From Gemmatimonadota bacterium (GTDB lineage Bacteria > Latescibacterota > UBA2968 > UBA8231): a stretch of DNA of 42,463 nt. Every line of letters begins with the position of its first letter. The first letter of the stretch is position 1. The stretch spans positions 1-42,463 of the forward strand of contig JABHDC010000234.1 of NCBI GenBank assembly GCA_018673255.1, written 5' to 3'. The position numbers were made by a program, and so were the translations under genes. The notes under the pieces are model-generated. The model saw nothing but the letters and a program-made list of their open reading frames with translations. It ran no database searches and was not told where the DNA came from. Shown here one piece after another: positions 8,177 to 17,007 of the stretch.

Positions 8177-9994
8177 ATGTTATTCTTCGTCCGTCTTGCC
8201 CTGTCCGTCTCCGCTATCCTCCTGCTCGCACGGCCGGGTAGCACAGAACAGCAATCCGCCCCTGCACCGCGGCCCGCTCGTTCCGAACTGGGGCGCAGCG
8301 TCAAGATGCGGATCCTCGTCGACAAGGTGATGCAGCCAGAGGCTGACTGGCACACCGAAGAGTGGATGGTCGCTGAAGCTGCTGCAGCCGGGTTCAACGT
8401 GTGGTCGCCCCGGCTGGGCAATGACGATCTGGACGAGGTCCAACAGGTCTCTGCATGGTGTCGCGAGCAACAGATCTTCCACATCCCCTGGATGCGTGGG
8501 ACCCTGGTCGCACCCGAAGGTCCCGAAGCCGATGGCAAGCGCGTGGTCTGGGGATCGGGTTCAGAGCAGCTATTGTGGAGCCCGAACAGCGACCAGTTGT
8601 GGGACTGGATGACGAAGCGCATCCTCGCCTACGCCCAGATGGCCGCCGACGACCCCACACTCATCGGTGTCTTCCTCGACTACGAGAATTACGCATCCGG
8701 TGCGCATGGTGGGCACCTCTACGATCTGTCCTATGATGATCTGATTCTGACGGCCTTTGCCGGGGACCGTGGCATCGCCCTGCCCACTCTGGCCCATGCC
8801 GATCGCAAGCAATGGCTCCAGGAACAGGGATTGCATGATGCCTTCGAGGCCTTCCAGGTCGACCACTGGCGCTGGCGATGCCGCCTGCTGCGCGAGGCCG
8901 TCGATGAGATCGCACCTGAATTCCAGTTCTGCATCTATCCCGCGCCCGACACCCATTTCATGACTGCTGCCACCTACCCGGAGTGGGCAACACCGCAGGC
9001 GCCACTGATTCTGGCTGACGCCAGCATCTACGGCCGTCCCGGCACCTGGGCAGCGCATGCACAGGCACTGAGTCTGAACTTCGACAAGCTCAGCGAGCGC
9101 CGTACGTGGGCCCTCGATCAACCCGGTGGTCCGTACATGTATGCGGGCGGACTCGACCCGGTGGTGAAGGGTGCCGATCCCGAGTTCACGGGACGCAATG
9201 CCGTGCTCAGTGCCGACGTCAGCGACGGGTACTGGGTCTTCTACGAGGGGCCAACCTACGAGGGCACACACCGACAGTATTTCGATTGGTTCACCCGTGC
9301 CAATCAAGCCATCGAGGCGGGAAATCTCGATTTCTGGCGCGAGCCCCGGGAAACACCGGACACCTTCGGATTGACGGAATTGGTCAGCCAGACCGATCGC
9401 CCGCAACTGGTGTTGTTCGACCAGCGCCCCCACCTGACGCAGACGATCCAGGCCATGGACCTGTTCGAAATCCATGAGATGGCGGGCAATGGTCTGAGTT
9501 ACCTGTCCGGCGCCGATGTGGTGATCCTGCAGAATCTGAATGAGGAATTCGGCCCGGAACATCCTCTCGTCGAGACCCTCCGGCAGTATGTGGCCGACGG
9601 CGGCGGACTACTCCTGGGCCACGACACGGCCTGGTTCATGGCCAGCCCGGTGCCGGAAGTCGCCACGCGTGGCATCCCCACAGAAAATGTCGAAGCTGGC
9701 CGTCATGTAGTGAACACGGATCTGATCACTGGAGACCGGGATCGGGCCTTGGGTGAGGCGTCGGCACAGACTCAGTTCAGCACCGAATTCTACGACCACA
9801 TGATCTTCACCCCCGGGCCCGAGGGCCGCGTGATCGTCCGCAACACGCTGGGCGATCCGGTGTATGTGGCCGGAACCTTCGGCAAGGGGCGGATCCTGTT
9901 CTCGGGATGCTACTACGGGTATGCCCGGCCCCTGGAAGGCATCGAGGCCCAGGTGCTCGACGGGGCACTGCGCTGGCTGGCCGGATCCGAGTAG
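8177..9994 (+). CDS. Secreted TIM-barrel glycoside-hydrolase-like protein with C-terminal GATase-like domain
   Basis: The ATG at 8177 has GGAG 8 bases upstream; a TTG two codons earlier is less likely. The 605-residue product starts with a Sec-type signal (hydrophobic residues about 4-20, ending near PGSTEQQ). Residues about 45-400 look like a TIM barrel: AAAAGFNVWSP near strand 2, and LIGVFLDYENYASG near 165, whose Asp/Glu are candidate catalytic acids. YWVFYEGPTYEG is near 355. Residues about 410-605 resemble the class-I-glutaminase-like (ThuA/beta-galactosidase trimerisation type) fold: LSGADVVILQN, LRQYVADGGGLLLGHD and a final GALRWLAG. I do not recognise a named GH family. Position right after a sugar importer suggests it releases the imported glycan. 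Confidence 0.6.
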   Translation: MLFFVRLALSVSAILLLARPGSTEQQSAPAPRPARSELGRSVKMRILVDKVMQPEADWHTEEWMVAEAAAAGFNVWSPRLGNDDLDEVQQVSAWCREQQIFHIPWMRGTLVAPEGPEADGKRVVWGSGSEQLLWSPNSDQLWDWMTKRILAYAQMAADDPTLIGVFLDYENYASGAHGGHLYDLSYDDLILTAFAGDRGIALPTLAHADRKQWLQEQGLHDAFEAFQVDHWRWRCRLLREAVDEIAPEFQFCIYPAPDTHFMTAATYPEWATPQAPLILADASIYGRPGTWAAHAQALSLNFDKLSERRTWALDQPGGPYMYAGGLDPVVKGADPEFTGRNAVLSADVSDGYWVFYEGPTYEGTHRQYFDWFTRANQAIEAGNLDFWREPRETPDTFGLTELVSQTDRPQLVLFDQRPHLTQTIQAMDLFEIHEMAGNGLSYLSGADVVILQNLNEEFGPEHPLVETLRQYVADGGGLLLGHDTAWFMASPVPEVATRGIPTENVEAGRHVVNTDLITGDRDRALGEASAQTQFSTEFYDHMIFTPGPEGRVIVRNTLGDPVYVAGTFGKGRILFSGCYYGYARPLEGIEAQVLDGALRWLAGSE

Positions 9995-10011
9995 GGCGCA
10001 CTCCCTCCTCG

Positions 10012-11490
10012 TTACGCCTTCATCTCCACCACCAGCTCCGGGACGATCGTTTCATCCAGCGGATAGATCGGTCGAGCCACATTGGTGTAGGGCAACGACC
10101 GTAGATTGGCGCTCGTAGAGCCGGGGGCATCGACGGCGATGATGCGCTGGCAGATCGCCTCGTAGTGCGTGCGGAAGCCATTGGGACTCTTGCAGACGAC
10201 GATGTCGAAATCTACAGGCTGCAACCCGCGCGATTCGAAGACACGCCGCCCCATGATCGACACCGGGTGTTCGGTGACCATGATCGTGCATTGGCCGTTG
10301 ACGAGGACCGCCGTCTGACCGGCCCGGGCCGTCTCACCTGATTCCTCGGTGAACACCCCATCGTGAAGACTCTGCACGTAGACTTCGGCCTCCACCGGCT
10401 CATGCCGCTCGAGATCGACCGTGCCGCCCAGGGCCACGGTGAAGCGACTGCCCACACCACGTCGGAAGGCCTCGGCCGCCGCCGGCGCATCGACGAGTGG
10501 CACCAACGCGCGCTTGGAAAATTCGGCAGCCAGCAGTCCCTTCAGAATCCAATTGCTGTCCCCTGAGGCGCCACTGGAGGTGGCATCGGCGGCGTCGGAG
10601 AAGACGGTGAGTCCGTCCGTTTCTCCGGCCAGTCGAATCGCTTCGTCGATCGATGTCAGTGGTGCCTGGAGACGCTCGCGGTGAGTCCACATGAAGGTGG
10701 CCAGTTCGTCGGCCAGTTGTCGTGCAGCTTCGGCATCACCATCACTGGTCACGATGACATTGGTCCTCAACTCGGGCACATCCGTGAATGGATTGCCGAT
10801 ATTCACTATCGCCGAGAGTCCCTTCTCGGTGGCCTCGAATTGCTTGCAGCGATCGATCGCCTGCCCAAACAGACCCGTCGCGGTGATGAGTTCGTCCCCC
10901 CGCACCAGCAGGGGCAATTTCACCCGTGCCACGACCGGCTTCACGCCACCGCCAAGCAACTTCACCAGACCCCGTGCCGCCCGTTGGCCGGTCTGACGCT
11001 GATCGACGTGAGGATACGTGTGCAGGGCGTAGAGGATATCGGCATTCTCCACGAGTCGGTCGGCGAGGATGCCGTGCAGATCGAAGGAGCAGACGATGGG
11101 GCGATCCCCCAGTAGCTGCCGCACACGCTCCAGGATGCGCCCCTCTGGATCCGGCTCATGAATCCCGGCCATGGCGCCGTGGAATGCGATGTAGGCGCCA
11201 TCCACCTCGTCGGCAACCGCTTCGACCGCCGCCAGAAGCTGTTCGGTCATCTCATCCAGATCTCCACTCACTACGGGACCACCCGACGTCACCGAACTGG
11301 CACCATACGTGGGAATGACCTCGATGCCTTCTTCAGCGAAGATATCCAGTCCCCCGGCGACATACGTGTGCGTGCCGGCCAGCGACTCGACCAGCTCGTC
11401 ACCACGCAGGATGTCGAACCGATCCATGGGTGTCGCGTGGGGATTGAAGTGTGACGTCTCCTGTTCGAACTGGGCGAGCAAGACTTTCAT
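10012..11490 (-). CDS. MlrC-family (M81) metalloprotein
   Basis: The ATG at 11490 gives 492 residues, the usual family size, and begins MKVLLAQFEQETSHFNPH as the family does. Founder MlrC hydrolyses linearised microcystin products, but most homologues lie in sugar, amide or opine catabolic clusters and are of unknown substrate. Predicted metal-site residues are seen in AYIAFHGAMAG (about 120), CSFDLHGILAD (about 155) and LHTYPHVDQRQTG (about 180). A second domain, including SDAADATSSGASGDSNWILKG near 310, is also typical. No signal peptide. It converges with the hydrolase-like gene (17 bases apart) and diverges from the PHP gene. Confidence 0.88.
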   Translation of the reverse strand: MKVLLAQFEQETSHFNPHATPMDRFDILRGDELVESLAGTHTYVAGGLDIFAEEGIEVIPTYGASSVTSGGPVVSGDLDEMTEQLLAAVEAVADEVDGAYIAFHGAMAGIHEPDPEGRILERVRQLLGDRPIVCSFDLHGILADRLVENADILYALHTYPHVDQRQTGQRAARGLVKLLGGGVKPVVARVKLPLLVRGDELITATGLFGQAIDRCKQFEATEKGLSAIVNIGNPFTDVPELRTNVIVTSDGDAEAARQLADELATFMWTHRERLQAPLTSIDEAIRLAGETDGLTVFSDAADATSSGASGDSNWILKGLLAAEFSKRALVPLVDAPAAAEAFRRGVGSRFTVALGGTVDLERHEPVEAEVYVQSLHDGVFTEESGETARAGQTAVLVNGQCTIMVTEHPVSIMGRRVFESRGLQPVDFDIVVCKSPNGFRTHYEAICQRIIAVDAPGSTSANLRSLPYTNVARPIYPLDETIVPELVVEMKA

Positions 11491-11593
11491 GCGTGTTCCT
11501 TCTGTGTCCTTGTGTCGGGTAACTTGCCCCGGGCCTTCGATTGGCGAAGTTGTCGTATCAGAAACACCCCACAACATCTGAAAAGTGCCGGCC

Positions 11594-13057
11594 ATGAACA
11601 TACGACAGATTCGCCTCGTCCCTCTTCTCGCCCTCCACTTCGTGGTGACCGCTATGGCGCCACAACCCGTGACCGCCCTCGGCGGTGGATCGGGTGAAGT
11701 CGAGATCGACGGCTCACGACAGTGGCTGTCAGGCGATCATCACATTCACTCCCGCTTCAGCGTTGGCTGGGATCGGACCGTGGATCCGCCCAAACCCAGG
11801 ATCGCGGGTGATGCCATCTACCCCACCCCGATGAATGCACTGATGGCCAAGTACTACGGCCTCGGCTGGATGGTGACCACCGACCACGGTGGCCCCTTCC
11901 ACAGCAAGGTAAATCGGGATCTCGCCTACCCCGAGTTGCTCAGATCACGTGACGTCGTGCCGGAGGTCGTCCAGTTCTATGGCATGGAATTCGACACGCC
12001 CGGTGCCGACCACTCGAGTCTCATCATACCGCACACACACGATGAGGTCGACCGGCTCTTTGAGATCGAGTCCCGATTCAATCGGCAGGAGCCCCACCCG
12101 AATGATGGGAGTTGGGACACCGAACCGCGCATGCTCGAGGCACTGAAGGCGATGAATCGGTTCGAGACCAGGCCCGTCATCATCGCCAATCATCCTTCGC
12201 GGTCAGCCAGTGGCCTGGGTGTATACGGGCGCGACGATCCGGCCGAATTCCGCGACTGGAATGACACGGCGCCAGAGATCGCCGTGGGCATGGCCGGGGC
12301 ACCCGGCCATCAGGCCAAAGCCCTGAACCGGGATGGCACGCTGAAGAAGGCCCCACGCGGCTCGTACCGAAACCATCCCACCATGGGTGGCTTCGACCAG
12401 ATGACGGCCCGTGTGGGTGGTTTCTGGGATTCTATGCTGGGAGAGGGACGCCATTGGTGGATCACATCCAATTCCGATTCCCACATCAACTGGCGCGAGG
12501 GTGGATCCGATTTCTGGCCGGGCGAGTACTCGAAGACCTACGTGTGGGCTCAGCGCAACCACGATGACATCCTCGATGGCATTCGCCATGGACGGGTCTT
12601 CGTCACGCTCGGTGACCTGATCAGCCAGTTGCAGATCACCGCACGCGGTGGCAGGGACAGAGCGCAGATCGGCGGCGCCCTCAGCATGCCCGCCGGCACC
12701 GACGTGGACGTGACGATCCGTTTCCTCGACCCCGTCGGCCCCAACTGGGGTGGACGTGATCCATCCGTGGCACGAGTCGACCTCATCGTCGGACAGGTGA
12801 CCGGTCCCGTTGCCGATCGCGACACGGACACGAACCCGACGACGCGCGTCATGAAACGCTTCACCAGCACCGACTGGAAGACCGACGGTGCCTACCGTGA
12901 GATCACCTATCGACTCAAGGACGTCGCGGCCGCCAGCTATCTGCGCGTTCGCGGTACGAATGGCGAGGAGATGGAGCCATCGAATGATCCTGAAGGCGAG
13001 GATCCGTGGTCCGATCTCTGGTTCTACTCCAACCCGATCTTCCTCGAGGTGGAGTAG
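11594..13057 (+). CDS. Secreted PHP-superfamily (CehA/McbA-like) metallohydrolase
   Basis: The ATG at 11594 gives 487 residues with a signal peptide over about 1-29; a GTG three codons upstream is an alternative. PHP-type metal motifs appear in order: GDHHIHSRFS near 50, MVTTDHGGPFHSK near 92, QFYGMEFDTPGADHSSLI near 130, IANHPSRSASG near 200, and ITSNSDSHINWREGG near 295. These His and Asp residues would build a di- or trinuclear centre for phosphoester or carbamate-type hydrolysis; the substrate is unknown. A beta-rich C-terminal domain follows from about 340. Its stop TAG shares a base with the GTG of the acetyltransferase gene, so the two are coupled. Confidence 0.82.
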   Translation: MNIRQIRLVPLLALHFVVTAMAPQPVTALGGGSGEVEIDGSRQWLSGDHHIHSRFSVGWDRTVDPPKPRIAGDAIYPTPMNALMAKYYGLGWMVTTDHGGPFHSKVNRDLAYPELLRSRDVVPEVVQFYGMEFDTPGADHSSLIIPHTHDEVDRLFEIESRFNRQEPHPNDGSWDTEPRMLEALKAMNRFETRPVIIANHPSRSASGLGVYGRDDPAEFRDWNDTAPEIAVGMAGAPGHQAKALNRDGTLKKAPRGSYRNHPTMGGFDQMTARVGGFWDSMLGEGRHWWITSNSDSHINWREGGSDFWPGEYSKTYVWAQRNHDDILDGIRHGRVFVTLGDLISQLQITARGGRDRAQIGGALSMPAGTDVDVTIRFLDPVGPNWGGRDPSVARVDLIVGQVTGPVADRDTDTNPTTRVMKRFTSTDWKTDGAYREITYRLKDVAAASYLRVRGTNGEEMEPSNDPEGEDPWSDLWFYSNPIFLEVE

Positions 13058-13671
13058 TGACCAGCTCGCCCGATTCTGCCACTGGAGCTGGCGAGCACGC
13101 AATCCAGATCGTCGAGGAAGGTGTCGAATCTCTGACGGCGTACGGTGAAGTGCCGATTTCGTTCACCGTCACCTCCAGACTGCGGGTCGACCCGATCGAT
13201 GCGGGACTGGGTGGCTTTCGCCTGACCCAGGAACCGATTGATCCGCCCTGGCTGAAGGACTACGACGCGATCAGAGGCGAGGGCCCCATCCGCTGGTCAC
13301 GACGATGGGATCTGACCAACTGGGGAATCATCAGCGCACGGATCGATGATCGACGTGTCGGTGGTGTCGTAGTCGCCTGGAATACACCGGGTGTCACCAT
13401 GCTCGAGGATCGGACGGATCTGGCCGTCGTGTGGGACCTTCGGGTTGCGCCCGATGTCCGCGGCCAGGGAGTGGGCCGCGCCCTCTTCTGTGCGGCCGAG
13501 CAGTGGGCCCGCGATCGTGCGCGCCGCACACTCAAGGTGGAGACGCAGAATATCAACGTCGCCGCCTGTCGCTTCTACGCCCGCATGGGTTGCACCCTTG
13601 GCGCCATCAACGTGCATGCATACGACGAATTGCCCGACGAAGTGCAGATGCTCTGGTACAAACAGCTCTGA
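13057..13671 (+). CDS. GNAT N-acetyltransferase, streptothricin-acetyltransferase-like
   Basis: I chose the GTG at 13057, which overlaps the upstream stop and has GAGG about 7 bases before it, giving 204 residues. The GNAT core is clear: WDLRVAPDVRGQGVGRALF (acetyl-CoA pyrophosphate loop, R/QxxGxG/A) near 130-148, then LKVETQNINVAACRFYARM and GCTLGAINVHAYDELPDE. That last stretch closely resembles the Sat/NAT family, whose members acetylate the beta-lysine of streptothricin (pattern ETQ-N-ACxxYAxxGFxLGG). Real resistance activity is not proven; environmental relatives may act on other amines. The Trp-rich segment near 70-90 is in the usual substrate region. Confidence 0.85.
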   Translation: MTSSPDSATGAGEHAIQIVEEGVESLTAYGEVPISFTVTSRLRVDPIDAGLGGFRLTQEPIDPPWLKDYDAIRGEGPIRWSRRWDLTNWGIISARIDDRRVGGVVVAWNTPGVTMLEDRTDLAVVWDLRVAPDVRGQGVGRALFCAAEQWARDRARRTLKVETQNINVAACRFYARMGCTLGAINVHAYDELPDEVQMLWYKQL

Positions 13672-13677
13672 GCCCGC

Positions 13678-14571
13678 TCAGGCCGGCGCCATGAGTTGCA
13701 GGACAAATTCGGCCGTATCCACGAGGCTCGACAACGACCGGACCCGCTCATAGGTCTCCGGATTCATGTGCCACTTGTAGGGTGTCATCTCGATCAGCTG
13801 CGCCACACTCTCCAGGGTATTCAGACTCAGCTCAAAGCGCACCGTCTCCTGCTCAATCAGGCGAAAGCCGTCAGGAATCTGTTTGTCCCCGTGCTGCTGG
13901 GCTTCGGTGTAGACCATCGACCTGAAGGCCGCCAGATGATCGGCGCCTGGTACGACGCGCATGAAGACAGCCTTCGGCTTCAGCACCCGCAGCGCCTCCA
14001 CTTCATCACTGGGGGCCATCATCACGATCATCAGATCCACCACTTGGGGCATCACCGGCAACCGGAAACAATTCCCCACGGCGAAGGCGATGTCGGTGCT
14101 GGCTCGAGCCCCCAGGCTGACGCCGGTGCGGGACAGGTCAACCCCGTGGAATTGCGTTCGTGGCTCCCCGGCAACTGGCTCACCGGAAGCCGGTCCATCG
14201 ATCTGTGACGTACCGAGTCCTGCCTGCAACTGGCGCAGGAGCCAGCCTTCACCACAACCCGCGTCCAGCACGTGCATCTGACCCGAATCCGGCACTAGGC
14301 CCTCCTCCTGGGTCGGGGTGTGGGTCTGGGAGCGGCAATGTGTACCAACCATGGCCACCACCTGCTGTGCCAGAGGGTCGTAGTGTCCCGCCTCGAGAAA
14401 GATGCGACGATTCCGCACACTGTCCGGTGGATCCCCGGGCTCGGCCGAGGATCGCTGATGGGCGAGGATCAGATTCACATATCCCTCGCGGGCGACGTCG
14501 AAATTGTGCCCCTTGTCGCAGACGAATTGACGGCCATTGGCGATCAACTGCCCCTGACAGACGGGACACAT
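13678..14571 (-). CDS. rlmA: 23S rRNA (guanine-N1)-methyltransferase, RlmA family
   Basis: The protein begins with a zinc ribbon, MCPVCQGQL then FVCDKGHNFDVAREGYVNL, the hallmark of RlmA(I)/RlmA(II), which methylate G745 or G748 in helix 35 of 23S rRNA. After a linker (RRIFLEAGHYDPL), the SAM-binding motif I is VLDAGCGEGWLL near residue 100. VVDLMIVMMAP is near 205. I prefer the ATG at 14571 (297 residues) because it puts the zinc finger at the N-terminus as in characterised enzymes; a GTG at 14637 would add 22 residues. E. coli RlmA has 269 residues; the extra length is a linker around 75-95. It converges on the GNAT gene with 6 bases between. RlmA(II)-type enzymes affect tylosin resistance; which type this is cannot be told. 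Confidence 0.88.
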   Translation of the reverse strand: MCPVCQGQLIANGRQFVCDKGHNFDVAREGYVNLILAHQRSSAEPGDPPDSVRNRRIFLEAGHYDPLAQQVVAMVGTHCRSQTHTPTQEEGLVPDSGQMHVLDAGCGEGWLLRQLQAGLGTSQIDGPASGEPVAGEPRTQFHGVDLSRTGVSLGARASTDIAFAVGNCFRLPVMPQVVDLMIVMMAPSDEVEALRVLKPKAVFMRVVPGADHLAAFRSMVYTEAQQHGDKQIPDGFRLIEQETVRFELSLNTLESVAQLIEMTPYKWHMNPETYERVRSLSSLVDTAEFVLQLMAPA

Positions 14572-14720
14572 CCAGATGTGACAACTTTTCGGCAAGAGCT
14601 TCGTCGCAGCGGGTTTCTGGCCCCGGAGTGCGGGCACTGGTAGAGATGAAACGGCGGCTCGCTTATGTTATCGCAAAGAGACGGTACATGGTGACAACGT
14701 AACAAGATAGAGGCAATAGG

Positions 14721-16010
14721 ATGTCCTATAAGACCCCCCTGTCCGATGCACAGATCGAGTCCAGCTATCAGCTGGCCAAAGAGCAGTATACGGCACTCGG
14801 TGTCGACACCGATGCCGCGATTGAGGCAGCGCTGGGTGTTCCCATCTCTCTGCATTGCTGGCAGGGAGACGACGTCGGCGGCTTCGAGATCAAGGACGAG
14901 GCCGTCGAGGGTGGCGGCATCATGGCGACGGGCAACTTTCCCGGCAAGGCGCGAACAGCGGATGAGTTGCGTCAGGATCTGAAGAAGGCCACCGATCTTC
15001 TGCCCGGCCCGCACCGAATCAACATCCACGCCTCCTACTGTGAGACCGGTGGCGAGGTCGTCGATCGCGACAAACTCGAGCCGCGCCACTTCGAAAACTG
15101 GATCGGTTGGGCGAAGGAGAACGGCCTCGGTCTGGATTTCAATCCCACCTACTTCGCTCATCCCAAGGCCAATGACGGCTACACCCTGTCCCATCCTGAC
15201 AAAGGGATCCGCGACTTCTGGATCGAGCACGGGATCGTCAGCCGTCGTATTTCCGAAGCCATCGCTAAGGCCCTTGGCGACGACGTAGTCAACAACCACT
15301 GGATCCCTGACGGGGCCAAGGATCACCCTGCGGATCGGGCCACACCACGTCAGCGGCTGGTGGAATCCCTCGATGCCATGTTTGATGATTCACTGGGCAT
15401 TGGCCCGGGTTGTGTCGATGCCGTGGAAGGAAAACTCTTCGGCCTCGGCATGGAAGACTACACAGTGGGCTCCAATGACTTCTACGCCAACTATGCCCTG
15501 TCCCGTGGCAAAGTTCTGTGCCTGGACATGGGCCACTTCCATCCCACCGAATCGATCGCCGACAAGATCACGTCGCACCTGCCATTCCATCCGAAGCTGC
15601 TCATCCATACGAGCCGGCCGATTCGCTGGGATTCGGATCACGTCGTCCTGCTCTCCGACGACGTGCGCAATGTCTTCCTCGAGGTGGCGCGATCCGGTGC
15701 CCTCGACAAGGTCTATGTGGCCCTCGACTTCTTCGATGCCAGCATCAATCGTGTCGGCGCGTATGTCATCGGCGCCCGGGCGACGCGCAAGGCCATCCTC
15801 TATGGTCTCGTGGATCCGACCAATCTCCTTCAGCAACTGGAAACCGAGGGGCGTCTGGCAGCAAAACTCGGCCTGATGGAAGATCTCAAGACCATGCCTT
15901 TCAGCGCCGTGTGGGATATGGCATGCCTGAAGGCCGGTGTCGCCGTCGCCGCCGGTTGGATCGACGAGATGGAGTCCTATGAGGCCAATGTCCTGGCCGC
16001 GCGAAGCTGA
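14721..16010 (+). CDS. rhaA: L-rhamnose isomerase
   Basis: This 429-residue cytoplasmic enzyme interconverts L-rhamnose and L-rhamnulose. Family blocks are unmistakable: YTALGVDTDAAIEAAL near 30, ISLHCWQGDDVGGFE near 45, HRINIHASYCE near 103, GLDFNPTYFAHPKA near 145, CLDMGHFHPTESIADK near 270 and ALDFFDASINRVGAYVIG near 335. These carry the metal-binding Glu, Asp and His residues. GAGG is 7 bases before the ATG. The stop is followed after 3 bases by a DapA-family aldolase gene, so the two form an operon. RhaB kinase and RhaD aldolase are absent from the window, so the route after rhamnulose is open. Confidence 0.96.
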   Translation: MSYKTPLSDAQIESSYQLAKEQYTALGVDTDAAIEAALGVPISLHCWQGDDVGGFEIKDEAVEGGGIMATGNFPGKARTADELRQDLKKATDLLPGPHRINIHASYCETGGEVVDRDKLEPRHFENWIGWAKENGLGLDFNPTYFAHPKANDGYTLSHPDKGIRDFWIEHGIVSRRISEAIAKALGDDVVNNHWIPDGAKDHPADRATPRQRLVESLDAMFDDSLGIGPGCVDAVEGKLFGLGMEDYTVGSNDFYANYALSRGKVLCLDMGHFHPTESIADKITSHLPFHPKLLIHTSRPIRWDSDHVVLLSDDVRNVFLEVARSGALDKVYVALDFFDASINRVGAYVIGARATRKAILYGLVDPTNLLQQLETEGRLAAKLGLMEDLKTMPFSAVWDMACLKAGVAVAAGWIDEMESYEANVLAARS

Positions 16011-16013
16011 CCG

Positions 16014-16922
16014 ATGACTGCTGATCTGAGTCGCTTTCGCGGCATCTTCCCCGCCGTCGTCACGCCGATGACGGCGCAGGATGATCTGCATGAAGATCAT
16101 CTGCGTGCCGTGTTCGATCTGAATGTGAAGGCAGGGGCACACGGCTTCTGGATCGCCGGCGGCAGTGGCGAGAGCGTCCTGCTCAGCGATGACGAGAATC
16201 GACGCATCGCCACGGTCGCCGCTCAACAGGTGGGCGACCGGGCGGTGACGATCATGCACGTCGGCGCCCCCACCACGACCCGCGCCGCCGATCTGGCGGC
16301 GCATGCCGCCGCTGCCGGTGTCCACGCCATCTGCTGCGTTCCGCCCTTCTTCTACCGCCGGTCCGACGAGGAGATCGTCGAACACTATCGGGCCGTGGGT
16401 GCAGCAGCCGATCTGCCCCTGTTCGTCTACAATCTGCCGGGCTCGACAGGTGTCGAGATCACCGTGGATCTGCTACGGAAGATCCAGGATGGCGTGCCGC
16501 AACTGGCGGGCCTGAAGCACTCCTCCATGAATCTGGTTGCAGCGCGTCAGTTCGCCGACATGGGCCTGTCCTGCTTCACCGGCTCGTCGCAACTGCTGCT
16601 GCCGGCCATGACCATGGGCGCTTGTGGTTGTGTGGATGGGCCGCCGTGTGTCGCCCCGGAGCCGTGGGTGGCCATGTGGAATGCTCTGGAGGCGGGCGAC
16701 TCAGCCGCAGCCGAAGTGGCGCGGCGACGTTCGGTCGAAGTGATCGACCTCTGTGTGATGTTCACGGGGACGAAGTTCCACGCCGTCATGAAAGCCGCTG
16801 TGGGCCTGAGACTTGGACTGAATCTGGGCGATCCACGACGCCCTGCGCTGCCACTGACCGAGGCAGAGCGAGCCCAGGTCGCTGAGCGCCTGGCCGCACT
16901 GGGCCTGGACACTTTGGGCTGA
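16014..16922 (+). CDS. DapA / N-acetylneuraminate lyase family aldolase
   Basis: The 302-residue protein is a class I (Schiff-base) TIM-barrel aldolase. Lys168 (GLKHSS) should bind the keto-acid and Tyr139 (FVYNLPGSTG) is the catalytic tyrosine. GGSGES at 49-54 stands where DapA has GTTGE and binds the carboxylate. Family members act on dihydrodipicolinate synthesis, sialic acid cleavage or cleavage of 2-keto-3-deoxy sugar acids. True DapA is less likely because the gene is 3 bases from rhaA and the substrate-loop residues differ. A role in cleaving a 2-keto-3-deoxy acid or in a rhamnose-linked step is inferred. A bidirectional terminator-like repeat follows. Confidence 0.88.
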   Translation: MTADLSRFRGIFPAVVTPMTAQDDLHEDHLRAVFDLNVKAGAHGFWIAGGSGESVLLSDDENRRIATVAAQQVGDRAVTIMHVGAPTTTRAADLAAHAAAAGVHAICCVPPFFYRRSDEEIVEHYRAVGAAADLPLFVYNLPGSTGVEITVDLLRKIQDGVPQLAGLKHSSMNLVAARQFADMGLSCFTGSSQLLLPAMTMGACGCVDGPPCVAPEPWVAMWNALEAGDSAAAEVARRRSVEVIDLCVMFTGTKFHAVMKAAVGLRLGLNLGDPRRPALPLTEAERAQVAERLAALGLDTLG

Positions 16923-16935
16923 TGTCTTGATTTGT

Positions 16936-16966
16936 GACCCGGTTGCCGGTCTGCGGTGACCGGGTC
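16936..16966. terminator. Inverted repeat between convergent aldolase and nrfD-like genes
   Basis: GACCCGGT (16936-16943) and ACCGGGTC (16959-16966) are perfect 8-base arms around a 15-base loop, in the 85-base convergent gap. There is no strong T-run on either side, so the assignment as a bidirectional terminator depends on position and stem strength. Confidence 0.5.
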
Positions 16967-17007
16967 GCAGCAACCTGCCACTGGAGACCGGGTGGCCTCC
17001 CGCACCG

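Noticed and set aside
14572..14637. Upstream GTG start of the rlmA-like gene at 14637
   Set aside because: It would place 22 residues before the zinc ribbon that opens characterised RlmA proteins; ATG 14571 fits better. The GTG remains possible.
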